Shown: in pieces, positions 24,686 to 56,500 of the stretch | How the letters are laid out: every line of letters begins with the position of its first letter | How positions within the stretch are numbered: position 1 is the stretch's first letter | Assembly (NCBI GenBank): GCA_963556255.1 | Contig: OY744608.1 | Coordinates: 14,671,640 to 14,735,639, forward strand | Direction of reading: 5' to 3' | DNA: 64,000 bases | From: Allolobophora icterica | Taxonomy: Eukaryota > Annelida > Clitellata > Crassiclitellata > Lumbricidae | Notes under the pieces: model-generated | The model's input: the letters and a program-made list of their open reading frames with translations, nothing else | What the model was told of the DNA's origin: nothing | Database searches by the model: none | Made by a program: the position numbers and the translations under genes

Positions 24686-25149
24686 ATGGGGGTCGTCCAT
24701 AAAGGACGTCCGCAAAATCTGACCTACTTTGGACCCCTCCCTCCCCCTTGTCCGCATTGGACCTTACCCTCCCTCCCCCTATGCGGACGTCCGCATGCCT
24801 AAGCCAATTTTTAATGTCATCAGTCTTTTTACAATTATTCCACAGTTCCTGTGCATGTTTAAGTAACAGTTCGGGTTTCATATCGCAGGATGTGCGCTAA
24901 TAAAAGCCTCTTTAAGGTTGTAGTAAAGGTTATACCATGCAAGAGGCTTTAGGCAATCACTTCACTGACATTTTCGTCCTTTGGGGAAGGTTAAAACAAG
25001 GTGGTGTTTAAAAACTATCAAATTTAAAAGTTTAGATGCGGACATCCACACTGGTCATAACCCCCCTCCCTCCATTGTCCGCATTTGTCCACATTTCAAT
25101 GACCCATCCCTCCCCCCTCGCTACGGATGTCCTTTATGGATGACCCCAT
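24686..25149. mobile_element. DNA transposon/MITE with GGGTCGTCCATAAAGGAC ends
   Basis: The left end ATGGGGGTCGTCCATAAAGG and the right end inverted ATGGGGTCATCCATAAAGG form inverted repeats. They are followed on both sides by C/T-rich runs and by TGCGGAC(A/G)TCC motifs in both orientations. No transposase and no clear target duplication are visible, so the superfamily is open. It lies about 310 bp beyond the stop codon of the ZC3H12 gene and could fall within its 3' UTR. Confidence 0.7.
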
Positions 25150-25457
25150 ACTGAACCAAGTTTCTGTAGATAACTTGTGTGCCTTGGATTAGATTACATT
25201 GCCTTGATAGCAGAAACTTAAAAATCAACTTTTTGTACAGCCAAGTTGTCCAATTAAAACCATGCAAGAAATAGTAGGAAACCAGACTGCCGAAGAAGAA
25301 TGACAATTTTGGCAAAATATCACCATAATTAAAGAATAAGAAAGCATCACTTAGAACAAAGCAATAAAACAATTCTTATTAATGGAATGATAACGTCATT
25401 CAGCATACTGCAGCTGTTGTTCACTGTTGTACGTGTTGCTTATCGTTGCTTGCGTTG

Positions 25458-44278
<18,821 letters not shown>

Positions 44279-44462
44279 ATCTGATCTGCCAAAACACAAG
44301 GTTTCCCACTTTATCAAAACCCTTCTGACAGGCTCATCTTTTCCGGAAAACCACTGGTCACCCACACAGACCAACAAACGTACTCCATTAACCAGCGTAA
44401 AATCCAACAGCGAAAGCTCCCGAGAAATAATTATCTCGTCCCATACGCTAATTCATCTTATC

Positions 44463-44470
44463 TATATATA
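44463..44470 (-). promoter_or_regulatory. Candidate TATA element of ZC3H12
   Basis: A TATATATA run lies about 185 bp upstream of the ATG at 44278 on the minus strand, a plausible distance with a short 5' UTR. No other promoter evidence is visible; the run could be chance AT-richness. Confidence 0.2.
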
Positions 44471-44861
44471 ATCGTCGTCTAGTTCCTTGTTGGACTAGAC
44501 CCGTCTAACCCAATGCAAAGCGTTCGCTGGTGTGAGGTCGCAACCTGACCTAGCAAACTGTTTGAACCGCCCAAACAAACACAATGTATTAGTCATCGGC
44601 CAGAAAACAGCAAGGCCTACCATTCTTCTTCGTCTTACACACGCAAGCATAGGCCTACATATTTTATATACACAGTGCAGTTTCAAATTGCCAGTGCATA
44701 GATTTATACAAGTTTCAAATTGCCAGCGCATAGATGTATACAAGTTGGTTTTTTATTCACTTTTTCACCTTACAGACCTGTTGTCATTTTGGACCTTGTT
44801 TCTCTGGTTCTATCAGTACCTCTGAGTTATGGAGATAACGAACTCACCCTCAATAACAACA

Positions 44862-45105
44862 GCTAGAGGGCGTGGTGGCTCAGTGGTAAGTTCGGCGCCT
44901 TGTGACCTGAGGGTTGCACGTTCGAATCCCACTTTAGCCGCTGCGTACGGACCTTGGGCAAGTCCTTCACTCGCGATTGCTCGTGGCACTTCGGCTTGAA
45001 AACTCTGACACAGTATCAATGCTGTAGTCGGGAGCGCCTCTGAGTAGTAGTAGACTTGAGGAGGCGCTATAGAAATATCCTAAATAAATAAATAAATAAA
45101 TAGAG
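44862..45105 (+). mobile_element. tRNA-derived SINE, family D copy 1
   Basis: The head carries A-box GTGGCTCAGTGGTAAG and B-box GTTCGAATCCC, followed by a conserved SINE-type GGACCTTGGGCAAGTCCTTC. The 3' part reads GAGGAGGCGCTATAGAAATA with an (AAAT)n tail. The GGCGCTATA-AAAT tail resembles the LINE 3' end at 36400-36425, a possible partner. It is well preserved and lies about 0.5 kb upstream of the ZC3H12 start. Confidence 0.9.
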
Positions 45106-47170
45106 GATAACTCATAGACTGAGTAACTGAATTATCATTACACATCAGCTGTTTATTTCTACTTCATTTCTAAAACAGACCAGAGACTCCTTATCACATT
45201 ATTGATTATAAAACAAATACTGGTATAACATGGTCAGGGTATCGATCCCAAACTACTTCATTTTATGATGCAAACACCTCATTATAAGCCGGTTTTTATA
45301 GGCTTCCAAAGATAACATTATAACGAGTTTGCAATGAAACTTCACATAGCATAAATCTGCAAAGGTATCTCTAGTTTACTAGCACAAAAATTCAAATACA
45401 ATCATGATAATATTTTCAACTACAGACATATGTAACATATGAACAGCATAATATTATATAATGCTATATTGAATATCATATAAATGCATATTTTACAGCT
45501 CTATTAAAAATAAATGCACTTCTGCTACAGAAATTCACTTCTAATGCATCTGAAATCGTCTCTTTTAGAAAACAGTCTTTGTACTGATATTGGAAAACCT
45601 TTGATATGTTTCATCAGACATCCTCTTAAATAAGACTTACACTTGATAATCTGAACTTAGATTTGTTCAAATAATTGATCTCTGAAGTGCAGCAGCTAAT
45701 GAACACAGGCCAAACCAGGAACATGCAACTGAACTGCTAAGGTCCAAGATTCAGCGTCACTTTTATGTAAAGTAATTCTTAAAAAACTGTAATTACATAA
45801 AACTTAATTAATCAGATCAGCTGAAAGAAATCTTTCTTCAGCATAAATTCCTCACAGCTTCAACAAGTCCTGATCTAATCTGGAAACTTCGCTGGCTTTC
45901 CACTTTTGTGATTAGGGTTAAAATCCTGGCCATGTCTTGTGATATCAACAAACTTCGCATTGTTTTCCTATGTGAAGTGCTGTAACCGTAATAGTCTGGG
46001 CATAAATTACTGGTTATTTCTACGTAAATCCAGACTCTACAGTCACATTCCTCTGAATACAGCTAGACATGATCCATAAGACCAGAAGACAGACCAGACA
46101 AAAAACCAGTGAACCAAAAACTGAAGGAGCAGAACATAACAGGTCATCTTCAATCTTCATGTTTCACATGGTCTCTAAAAGCCCAATAAATAAATACTTA
46201 CACCATTATTTTAATCATCAAAATGAGTCATTATTATTGTTATTACATAATACAAATAATAATTTATTATTACTATGTTAATGTAATGTATATGTAAGTA
46301 ATTTAAAATGTATAATTATTATTATTATTATCATTATTATTATTACTATAATTATTATTACTATTATTGCTATATATATGTAAACATAAACACATGAGGT
46401 TAGGATGAATTCAAGATTTCACTTTATTAGCCTTAAAGTCAGGCTGCGCTGTGTAGCAAGTCCACCCATTCATGGCTGGTCACGCATCCAGACAGGCAAG
46501 CAAGCTTTTGTGTACACACTTAATGGTTCAGGCCAACCCACAAGGACACTGACGTAAAATTAGTCCGATGTCACAACTCTAGTTATCCACCAATATGGAC
46601 TCCCACGCAGCAGTAATGGACCAGAGAATTTTGGCTTAATATTAGCATGCACGAAGTGGACCCGTTGCATGTCTTTTGTTCAGTAGAAGCTGTGTGCCAT
46701 CAAGTTCAAAGTTGTTAGTAGGAGGTCCGTGGCTGCTGAAAATCCCACCCCAGACACTCCCCTCTCGGGTTAACAGCAAACATGTTGTTGCTTTGGATAG
46801 GAAACAACGAACAATAGATTCGCACTAACGACTGCATGTCACTGCAACGCGATTAACAGCATCCTTCATGACCCCAGGCCAGACATGCTCGACACGGACT
46901 GCAGCACAATAGCCTGAACACAGTCACGACCACTTCAACTAACCAAGTCTGTCTAGGCATCCAAGTCGTGACGGCAAAGCATGACTTTAGTCCGTGATAT
47001 CCCATAATAGAATTAGTATCTGTTTTTCATTACCACTCTGTGATTTATATAGAGCCAAGTCCTCAAGTCAAACATGTATGTAATGGATTTTCTATTTGAA
47101 ATTCCGAGGCACACACACTGATAATGGCCACACAACTGGACTAAAGCAACAAATATTACAATTTCATACT
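45106..47170. other. Intergenic between the two genes, left half
   Basis: No gene is recognised. A (TTA)n microsatellite lies at 46315-46370. The stretch 46400-46800 is less AT-rich and on the minus strand reads partly like a retrotransposon-derived peptide (KPKFSGPLLLRGSPYW), but stops interrupt it and I cannot assign it. Confidence 0.35.
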
Positions 47171-47174
47171 ATGC

Positions 47175-47255
47175 ATAGTGCATACGGGTTCAAACTCACG
47201 TTGCAGAGCTGAAAAGCTTACACGTCAGCCACTTGGTCATTGTTCCAAATCAACA
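47175..47255 (-). repeat. tRNA-derived SINE head, minus strand
   Basis: The minus strand reads TGACCAAGTGGCTGACGTG (A-box) and GAGTTTGAACCCG (B-box). A downstream tRNA-unrelated body is unclear. No paired acceptor stem, so a SINE relic is favoured over a tRNA gene. Confidence 0.55.
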
Positions 47256-48774
47256 GATTGAATAACAACCGGTGACTACCACACAGCAATGTTCTCACTG
47301 GACATGGTGTCAAACAGCCAACGTATAGGAGTCAACGTGACAAGGGAAATAAGAATGCGGTTATACAGAGGATATCCTAAAAGGCATTCCAATAGTATGG
47401 ACCTGTGGCTTGGCCAGACTCACTGTCAGTCACTGGTTGACCTGACCTGTCAGACAGCATGACGTGACATCAACAGCACCTGACAAGTTGGGTAAACTGA
47501 CAGAAGGGATTACATTTCTTTGCACTGCATCTCTCTACCAACACAAACAGAGGGTGAAATTATTGGTCTGATTTTGCAATGTTTTGTCAAATGTAGGGAA
47601 TAACCAGCTAGACATTTTCCACCAAGTACCGAATCCGAGTATTTGGATGTACTATTTTCCAGATCCGGGTATGAACCGAGTACCATTTCTTCCCTATGCA
47701 AAGCTTGACATTTTCATGTAATAAAAAATTATCAAAATAAATTTTTGTACTTGTAATAACTAACACATTTTGAATTTTAGAAAAAAAATAATCAACGAAA
47801 TCGAATTGACTTCCGTTGTGGACTTCCGGTGTTGCTGTTTTTTATTTGCAACTATTTGTGTGCACAGTATTTGCCTCGGCAAATATTTCTGTATTTAGTG
47901 CTGGAAAATGGGATATTTTACCGATGCGATATCCGAAGCGATTTCCAGTTATTCCCCAATAAAATTGGCCAAATACTAATCACCATTACTTTGCAACTCC
48001 TGTGACACAAGGCGAAGTTTTACCAGTCCTCATGAAACTAATGCAAGGCAGACGACCTCAGCTGGCATACCAAGCCTGTAAGTCATTGCAACCAGGCCAC
48101 AAATGCAATGATGCATGCCAGAAAGCATCAAACACCAGTACACAAGTACTCAAATGTAACAAACCAAAGAGACCCTATGAAAAAAAAGAAGTTATTATCT
48201 ACGTGTTCTATACATGTTTATAACTCCACGCTATTATGGCCATATTGTTCAGGGCACAGTCACAACTACAATACAGTGAAAGGCAGCTCTAGGCCTCAAC
48301 ACAATACAAACCTACAATAGTGCAGTTTCACTGTAGAAACACCACAAAAATATGTATATAGAAGTAATTTGGAAAGCTCAAATATCACCATACTTCCTTC
48401 AAAGCAGAAGAGCTACAATCCATTAAGTAAGCCATATGCAGGCAGCCATGAATTGTTAGCAACTTTATTTCCTTAGCTGTGGTCTAAGGGTGGGTGGCAA
48501 GTCCCTCCTCTGTTGCCTAATCCCTACACCATCAAAGCATGGAAGGCATGTAATCATTTTATAGCCGAGTATCTTCAGCCGATAGTGCACTAATTAACAC
48601 TTACTTATACTAAACACTAAAGAAAGTTGTTATTCTGGATATATGTATTTATGTATATACAGCTTTTATATAGCATAAATGAAAGACCTCTCAAATGCCC
48701 CGAAAAGAAAGAGTGCTTCCTTGACTAATAACCATTATTATAATAATAATTATTATTATGCATTTCATAATCAC

Positions 48775-48935
48775 TGCTGTCAAATGACCAAACATCAATC
48801 CATGGCACTGAGCAATTGTGAACTTGGTCAAGGTCCTTACAAAATACACATTAACCATCTCATAGGCATCTCAAACTCATACTCTCCATGTTACAAGCAA
48901 GCACTCTAACCCATTGGCTACCATGTGCCACAAAA
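48775..48935 (-). repeat. tRNA-derived SINE, minus strand
   Basis: The minus strand reads TAGCCAATGGGTTAGAGTGC (A-box), GAGTTTGAGATGCC (B-box) and then GGACCTTGACCAAGTTCAC, comparable to the GGACCTTGGGCAAGTC block of family D at 44862. It is a degenerate copy. Confidence 0.6.
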
Positions 48936-50149
48936 CAATTGCCTGCACCGTGACATCTCCTACCTTCTGGTTTCACCGATGACAGATGATTACAAATGAT
49001 CAAGCCATGAAGCCGTGTCTAACACTGTAACAATCTGCTAGAAATAGTCATCGCAATTCTTTGGCTGAGTTTTCGGTCATATGATTTACAGCAACCCTCA
49101 GGGCAATTACCTGGGCCTTATATGTCCGCTAACAGGCCCACTATCATGCACCTCTCTACTCCTCTGAGCACCACATGTAGAAAAGAAGTTCAAAGTATAC
49201 AAAATCTGTCTAAACAGCCAACTGGTAATAATCTGATATATTCACCAAAAATCAAACAAAAACGAGAGAGAAGCCAAGGAAACATTGGTACTGTATTAAT
49301 TTGATGCAACATAACATTCTTGGACATGCACTGGAAACTTGTCATCGTACGAGTCCACTGTCTTTGGAAACCACATCAAGATCCGCACTGTAATAAGGTT
49401 ATTTTCTATAGTAGAACTAATTTAGAACAATGTCCTGGATTACGTTGTATAGAATTTCAACAGAAGACCCTAATGAAACTATTTCAATCAATCAGTGAGT
49501 CAATAAGCAACTAAGTGATTGAGTAATTTTGGGCGTCAGTGGGTGAATTAATGAATGACTCAGCTGATCTGTCAACAAGTCAGTCGGTCACTGAGAAGTC
49601 GGGGGGAGTGTGGGACATAATGAACCAGTATGCGAGTAAGAAATTAAACTAGCAGTAAGTAAGCAAAGAACTTTAATAGCTCACAACACCTACGCCAGTA
49701 GACAGCACAAACAATCAGTTTTACTGTTAATTTCGATCAACATAGAATCAGGTATTGTCCAAACAGCACTCAAGCAAAAAGAACGTGATAACTGTTGATT
49801 GGATGGTACTAGCAAAGCGGCATGGACAAAAGAAACAAAGTGGAATTAACATTTACTTGGTTCAGATGAGAACCTGATTCACCAGGTTTGTTTTGGAACT
49901 CTTTCTCTCTTAAAAACTGAACTTTCAAACTGTTTCCTTGTGTTTCCTTTCTTTCACCAAACTGTTACCATAATAGCTTTCTATGTCAACATCGTTGGCA
50001 CTGTTGTCCAACTAACCTGGTACTGGAAATGAGTCCAACTAACCTAGCTCTTGCAAATCTGATTTGATCGAGTCTTGGCTTCCATGACACAATTACGTGT
50101 GGCATTAAGCCAGGGGTCTCACTAAACGTCACTTTGTGCCAAAGTACAT

Positions 50150-50538
50150 AGTACTTACTTAGTACTTAGTCCTTCCCATGCACATTCAGCAATGCATCTT
50201 CTCCATTCATCTCTGTCCATTGCCAGCCTTTTAGCCTTGTCCCATGATATCTCTAAGCACCTCAAATCGTCCTTGATGGTCTCTGGCCAATTCTTCCATT
50301 GTCTTCCCCTTTTCCTTTTCCCCTCAGGAATCCAGCTCATCACTTGGTTGGCTCTTCTGTCCTTTTCCATACAAACCATGTGTCCCATCCATTTTAATCT
50401 TCTCTTTCTGATAATGTTCTCTATATCCTCTCCTCCCGTTTGCTCTTCCATGATTTTATTTGGTACTTTATCGTGCCACAAAACATGCATAATTCTCCTC
50501 AGCCACATATGAATTCTGCATCGAGATATTTGTGACAT
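50150..50538 (-). pseudogene. RTE-type retrotransposon C-terminal fragment
   Basis: A continuous minus-strand frame of 127 codons encodes IRKRRLKWMGHMVCMEKD, EGKRKRGRQWKNWPETIKDD and DRDEWRRCIAE. This is the characteristic C-terminal region of RTE-like endonuclease-reverse transcriptases. The 3' end reads TAAGTACTAAGTAAGTAC, a usual RTE-like tail. The endonuclease and RT core are missing (5' truncation). The frame is still open, so the insertion is not very old. Confidence 0.85.
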
Positions 50539-52617
50539 TTACAATAAACTACAATAGTCCAAGAAAAGTGGGAGTTGCTTCAAACCCCAAATCCACCTCT
50601 GCGGCCAAGTACATGTAGATCTTTCTGTTAAAAGTAAACTAAATACGTAATGACAAATAATCGGAATGAATTTAAACTAATCTGTAGTTAAATGTTTCTC
50701 ATTTGTTTAAATATTTGCAATATTTGCAGGTCAAATAACAACAAGCCCTGCAAGCCTAATTTAGGATGGAAATTAGAGACAAATTTAAATTATGATAATA
50801 ATTATGAAGAAGAAATTTCTAACATAGAGATGAATGATAAGCTGCTCGTGTATGGCCTACAGAACGGTTCCTGTAATATTGATAGAAAGGTTTTACACGT
50901 TCTATGATATTAGAGGCGACGATACGGAACTGCTTAACCTTACGGAAAGCCTTTTAGGTGACCCGTATAATCGTCATAGACACCAAGTCATCGTTGAGTA
51001 AACAAGTATGAGATGCCTAGAGAATAGGCTATATTGGATCATATCGCTGATTAACACAAACCTTAGCAGAATTACGAATAACTTAATCCAATAACTCTGC
51101 AAACATAGCAAAGTCAAGTGTTAACGTCTAAAACTCGTCGTCATCTCATAAATCGAATTTTAGAGTTTTAAATTGCTTCATCGTAAATTATCTTGTTTAT
51201 TTTTTGTTTATACGGTAATTTTACCATAAATGTTTACAACTCACTCTCCAATAATTATATAGCGCGAGTTTATCATTATCGCTTTCGGTCTTGATGTTAT
51301 TATAACATGTACTTGTTGCTTCTCCCGCTACCACCGTTATTGGTATTTTCCTATTTCAGGCAACCCGAAAAAGATTTTATTCCAGGACAAAGTTTAATTA
51401 ATTAGGTCATAACATGAGACCAAATTATTATTAACAATACTTTGTGAATTACTGTCAAACCGTGATCAAACTGTTATTTTGCTCTTTCGTAAATCAGGAA
51501 GTTTCAAACTGTTGAAAGAAGAAAATAAAAGATTAAACAGGCTTTTAAAATGTGCAAAGCTCTTAATGTAATACTTGTCGCAATTTGAAACTATAGCGCT
51601 ACATAAGGAATTCGGAAAATTTTAAGCCCTTATCAGCTGCTACTGACTAAGCGTTATTTGCGTGCAATATGTATGTGTGCACATACTATTTATTTGAATT
51701 AGCTTCTTAACGATTGCATATATTCAGTTGTACATTTCTACAGACCATGAATTTGTACTGAAAGTTTGGCAGCTTAAGTTATCTTGTATGTTCAGTTAGC
51801 TGTTTCGGGCGATCATTTAGTGCTACCTAGGACTAAGATTACTAATCTTAGTAATCTTAGTCCTAGGTGCTACACTCTGCTGAAGTTCTAGCAGTAGGGC
51901 TTAGAAGTTAGAATAACTCATTCGTTGCGTTTGGCTTGATCACATGAGCTATTGACTAACCGAAATATATCCGTTGGTATTTCAGTAATAGTTGGTTCAC
52001 GCCATAAGTTTGTAATCGTTTCAGTTGAAGTGGTGCCGTGTTGATTTATCGTACTCGTAAGCGTGGAAGTTTCTATAGCCCCTCGCAGGGCACCAGCTTA
52101 TTCACGAGCGTCAAGTCCAAAGATTGCAACTGAAGAACAAAATTGGGTTACTAGAAGACGGAGAGAAAACCCTGCTAGCATTTCCATGGGCATTAGATCT
52201 ATGGAACACCTATGAGCCCTTTATGGGTCCTAGATTAGATTCCCTAAATGGGAATATGTGGACAGGGAAGGCAGAATTATTGAAACACGATCTAGTTCTA
52301 TTATTGCTGATCAACTTGGGGTTTACAGGAGCAAGCTGATGGAAAATATGAGTAGCTAGAAGTGATTTCTGTATTCAGGGTGAAAAGGAGGATGAGCTTT
52401 GGGATATGCGGTGTAGAATTCCTAACCAAGGTCAGTATTGGACACTTGACCAAGGTTGATTGATGTGTTCAGTTGTTGCTTTGGGTACATAATCATATCT
52501 GCTAAGTTGTTAAATACTTTTATGGATTTGTAAGACTATCAATATTTAAACTGTTTATTGTGTTTATTTAGCCTCCAATTACAATTTCTTCCATCGACAT
52601 TACATTTGCCGTAAAGG
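50539..52617. other. Upstream region of TMCO4
   Basis: It contains the palindrome at 51825-51868 and a short piece of a dispersed repeat (GCAGGGCACCAGCTTATTCAC, 52087-52107). Two anonymous open frames occur at 50692-50907 and 52124-52339; the first is preceded by an acceptor-like TTTGCAG. I recognise neither. 5' UTR exons of TMCO4 may lie here. Confidence 0.4.
51825..51868. other. Perfect inverted repeat, 21-bp arms
   Basis: ACCTAGGACTAAGATTACTA plus one base (51825-51845) is repeated exactly in reverse complement (51848-51868) with a 2-nt centre. It lies about 750 bp upstream of the TMCO4 ATG. If transcribed it would form a long perfect hairpin. Confidence 0.95.
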
Positions 52618-53567
52618 ATGGACGGAAATTCTTTACCTTCCAAAGAACCCAGCAAATTAGATCGCAACAGCAACAATTTTTGTCAGTTAAACACTGTGAG
52701 GAGCGAGAGTGCAAATGACAAAGAGAATTCAGAAGGTGTAATTTCAGTTTCACCTGAAGAATGTGGGCATGTTAACGTTCCCTCAGATAAAGATTTTTCC
52801 AGTGAAATGACATCAGAACAGGAACTCGTGAGAAGGGGCAGCAAAAATAAAAGCAAATTGGAAATGCAAAAAAGTGACTCGGAGACCACGCAGGTTGATA
52901 ATGCTTTTCAAGCATACACAGATGCAAATGGGGCACTAGTTAAGAGAATTACTCAGAAATATTCAGACAGCCCAGTGGAGATTTCTAATAAGAATTTTGT
53001 TAGTCCAACAAATGTTGACAGTAAACAAGATGATGAATACAGCGGCGATGTAAATATTCTGTTGAATGCCAACTGTGATAGTAACACTGTAAATCCTTTG
53101 AACACTGAAGTGAAAATTCGCAGCACTAGAGAAGTTTCAATAAATAACAACAGTGAAAGATACCAAACAGAGTCTGTGTCTGCCAACAAAACAAACAGCT
53201 TATCTTTGAGTAACTCTTGTGGCAAAGGAAATGCTTCAGAAGATGACAGAGTTAATGGCAACGATAGAGACTTGCTTGTAGACAGCAAGCGTAATGATAC
53301 CGTTGAAGCATTTGTTGGCTGTAGTAATGCTGAGGCCGAAACTTCTGCAAAAGATGAAGCAGGTGATAGAAAAGAAGATGCAGGTGATTTTGAGGATGCT
53401 CTGGAATTTGTTGTTGATCATTTTGCCGAGAATTCGGATGACGAGACGAAGGAAGGACCAGAAGAACAAGTTTTAGTATCCGAGCTGTCGGACGTTGGAC
53501 GATATTCTTATGCCTGCCTTATGGCACATTCTCTGCACACTTTATTTGGATATTCATCTTCAAACAG
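52618..53567 (+). CDS. TMCO4: TMCO4 exon 1 (long disordered N-terminus)
   Basis: It encodes 316 codons; the donor is AAACAG|GTTAGG with two bases carried over. The acidic stretch near 255-290 (FEDALEFVVDHFAENSDDE) precedes the first conserved helix, DVGRYSYACLMAHSLHTLFG. Confidence 0.93.
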
Positions 53568-56500
53568 GTTAGGCTTTTCCCAGCGAACCTCGTTATATTA
53601 ATATTTTCAGAGAGGTCATTCATAAAGAGGTTATTTATTAAATATTTGCCATGATACGGTTTCAAAAGTCGTGGTGTTGAGTATGTCAGACATTTAAACA
53701 CAATCCACAACTAGAGAGCCTTCATTATCAGATTACATCGTTCAGTGAGGAAGTGCAATTCATATTTTGTGAAAGTAGATAGTGTTTAGCTTCTCAGTTA
53801 TGCACTTTCTCATCTACGCATATAGTTATGGACGTTTTGTCATTTCCAGGAAATTCCAGGATAACTGCATGAAACAGCTTCTACGACGATTGCATCAAAG
53901 TAAAAAGGTATGTTGCTAAATTTTATAACATTGTACGATAAATTGTAAATGATTGGCTGCAGTTTTCAAGCCAATTTTGGATGACATCTCAGTGAAAGTG
54001 TAGGAGAAACTAGAGCTGTACCGATATCACTTTTTGCTGCTTATGCTGAAAATGCATACAGCCAATTACTAAAATAGCCGATACCGATTACAAGACTGAT
54101 TATTTCATTATTTGTGTAGTCAGAATGTTCGGTTTCGAAACATAAACCTACTGTTGCAATGCAAGCACGTGTTTTGCTGCTTGCGCTCGTCATGATAAAA
54201 ATGGCGCATGGGTGGTTGTCAAATACTACAAACGAAACTATTTACTTCGTTCAATTATCTCTTCAGTATACAATGTCTAATGAAAATTTTAAAAACTAAA
54301 TTGACATACACTTGTAGAGATTTTTAAAACCAAAACATTTAATTTTGTCAGTGGGTGCTATTGTAAAGTTTTTTTACATTGGCACTGATTATTTTTGCCG
54401 ATACCAATTATGCCGATTGTTCTAATAATTGGCCCGATTATGAGTAGGGCTGATTAATTGGTACAGCTGTAAGAGAAAGGTCATCAATATGGAGTTTGGG
54501 TTGGTGGTTACTGTAAAGGTATTGTGTACACTGTACAAGTTATTGCTGGTAATGTACATGGTGCTTTGTGCTGCTGATTCATATGAATATAACGAAGTAC
54601 AGAGGCCATTTTTTGTGATAAACATTCGAGTGATGGTTGAATGGTAACATGCAGGCAACAAGATCAAAAGATCAGAAGGACGCGGGTTCGATACCGCTAG
54701 CTCCACAAAGTTGACTCAGCCTTGCATTCCCAAGGTGGTGACGGTAGAATAAGCAGTAGGAGGTGACGGTAGAATAAGCAGTAGGACAGATGGACGCCTT
54801 GCAGCCTGCCTTACAGTTAATTTCAACGCCTGCTAAACTTGTTATCGTCTGTTACTACTATATCATGTAATCTTACTGCCTACACGAATATTATTATATA
54901 ACTAGTATATTTGCCCATCATAATTATGATGGCAGTGTATATCGTTGGTTAAAATGCTCTGATCACCGTCGTCAAGACCGCCGTCGTCAAGACGGCAGTA
55001 CTGACGTCACAAATGGTTTCACAATAGAACAGAAACCGTTTGTGACGTAGCGTCCTACGACGGACACACGTAAGGAAACTATATGTATAGATTATTATGC
55101 ACATTGTATTCCCTAACTGCAATGCATTTGATTTGGCTTAGAATATTTATGTGTTTGTGCTTTTTAGATGCAGCAGACAATGATGATGGTGGTGCGTGGT
55201 GACATATCATTGGGGGAATCTGACCCTTTGGTTGATTCCTTGAAAAGTCAGTTTCCAAACCCCAAGACGGGTGCACTGTTAATAATCGCGGATTTGTTGG
55301 ATATGAGCTTAAGAGAAGGTAATGTTATGCTCAGTGGCATTCATAGGCATAATATCTGGGGGGCATGAGGGGTACCCGTACCCCCACTTTTGGACTGGAG
55401 GGTACCATACCCCCACTTTTCATAGCCATTGTTTTTGCCCATTATTATATAATTATCTGAGGAAGCCCTCGAGATTCAAAATAATTACTGAGCATTATCA
55501 TCAATGTGATCACCATTATCATCATTCTCATTGTTATTATTTTTTACTAAACCAGGTGGCCATATATTATCTGTGAAATCACAGTGCAATTATTACAAGA
55601 GATTGCTATGACAATATATGCTGTATGAAATCACTGTATTATTATTACAAGAGGCTGCTACTGCAATACATCCTCTGTGAAAATGTCATCACAATGCAAT
55701 TATTCTCAGAAGTTAAAGGAGGTTGCCAAGGCAACATGCCCTCTATGAAATCACAATGCAATTATTACAAAAGGTGGCTAAGGCAATATATCCTCTGTGA
55801 AATCACAATACAATTATTCCCAGATGTTAGACAATTGTTGCTGTGGCAACATGTTGTCTATGAAATCACAATGCAATTGTTACAAGATGTTTCTACAGAA
55901 ATATAGCTCAATTGTATGAAATCACAATGCAATTGTTAAAAAATGTTGCTAAGGCAATATATCCTCTATGAATCACAAAGCAATTATTCCCAGAGGTTAG
56001 ACAATCGTTGCTACGGCAACATGTTCTCTATGAAATCACAATGCAATTATTACAAGAGGTTGATACGCAAACATGATACTATGTGAAGTCACTATGCAAC
56101 GTGTCCAGTATGAAATCGCAATGCAATTATTCCAAGAGGTTGCTAAGGCAATATGTCCTCTATGAAATCAATGCAATATTATTCCTAGCTATATCATGCA
56201 CATTGCACATTCTCTGTGAAATCACTATGCAATATTATTCTTAGCAGTAGCAAGCAGTATCCTCTCTGAAGTCACAATACAATTATTCCTAGTGGTAGCA
56301 ATATCCTCTGTTAAACCACAGTGCAATTACTTATTGCTAGTGGTAACAATTGTATTGTATTTTTAGTTCGGTAACCAAACATTGCTAGGATAAACAAAAC
56401 GTTTAATGCTTATAATCAGTTAACATAATCTGGCCAAAAGGGGTCGTAGACCTCGCTACCAGGGCCACCTGGTTAATAAGGTCTACAATTTGGTGAAAAG

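Noticed and set aside
44279..44407. N-terminal extension of the ZC3H12 exon 1 frame upstream of 44278
   Set aside because: The upstream frame has no ATG; it begins at a TTG, and an in-frame stop lies further up, so 44278 is the better start.
46400..46800. Possible retrotransposon integrase or gag-pol remnant on the minus strand
   Set aside because: One short peptide stretch looked suggestive, but stops are frequent and no motif could be confirmed.
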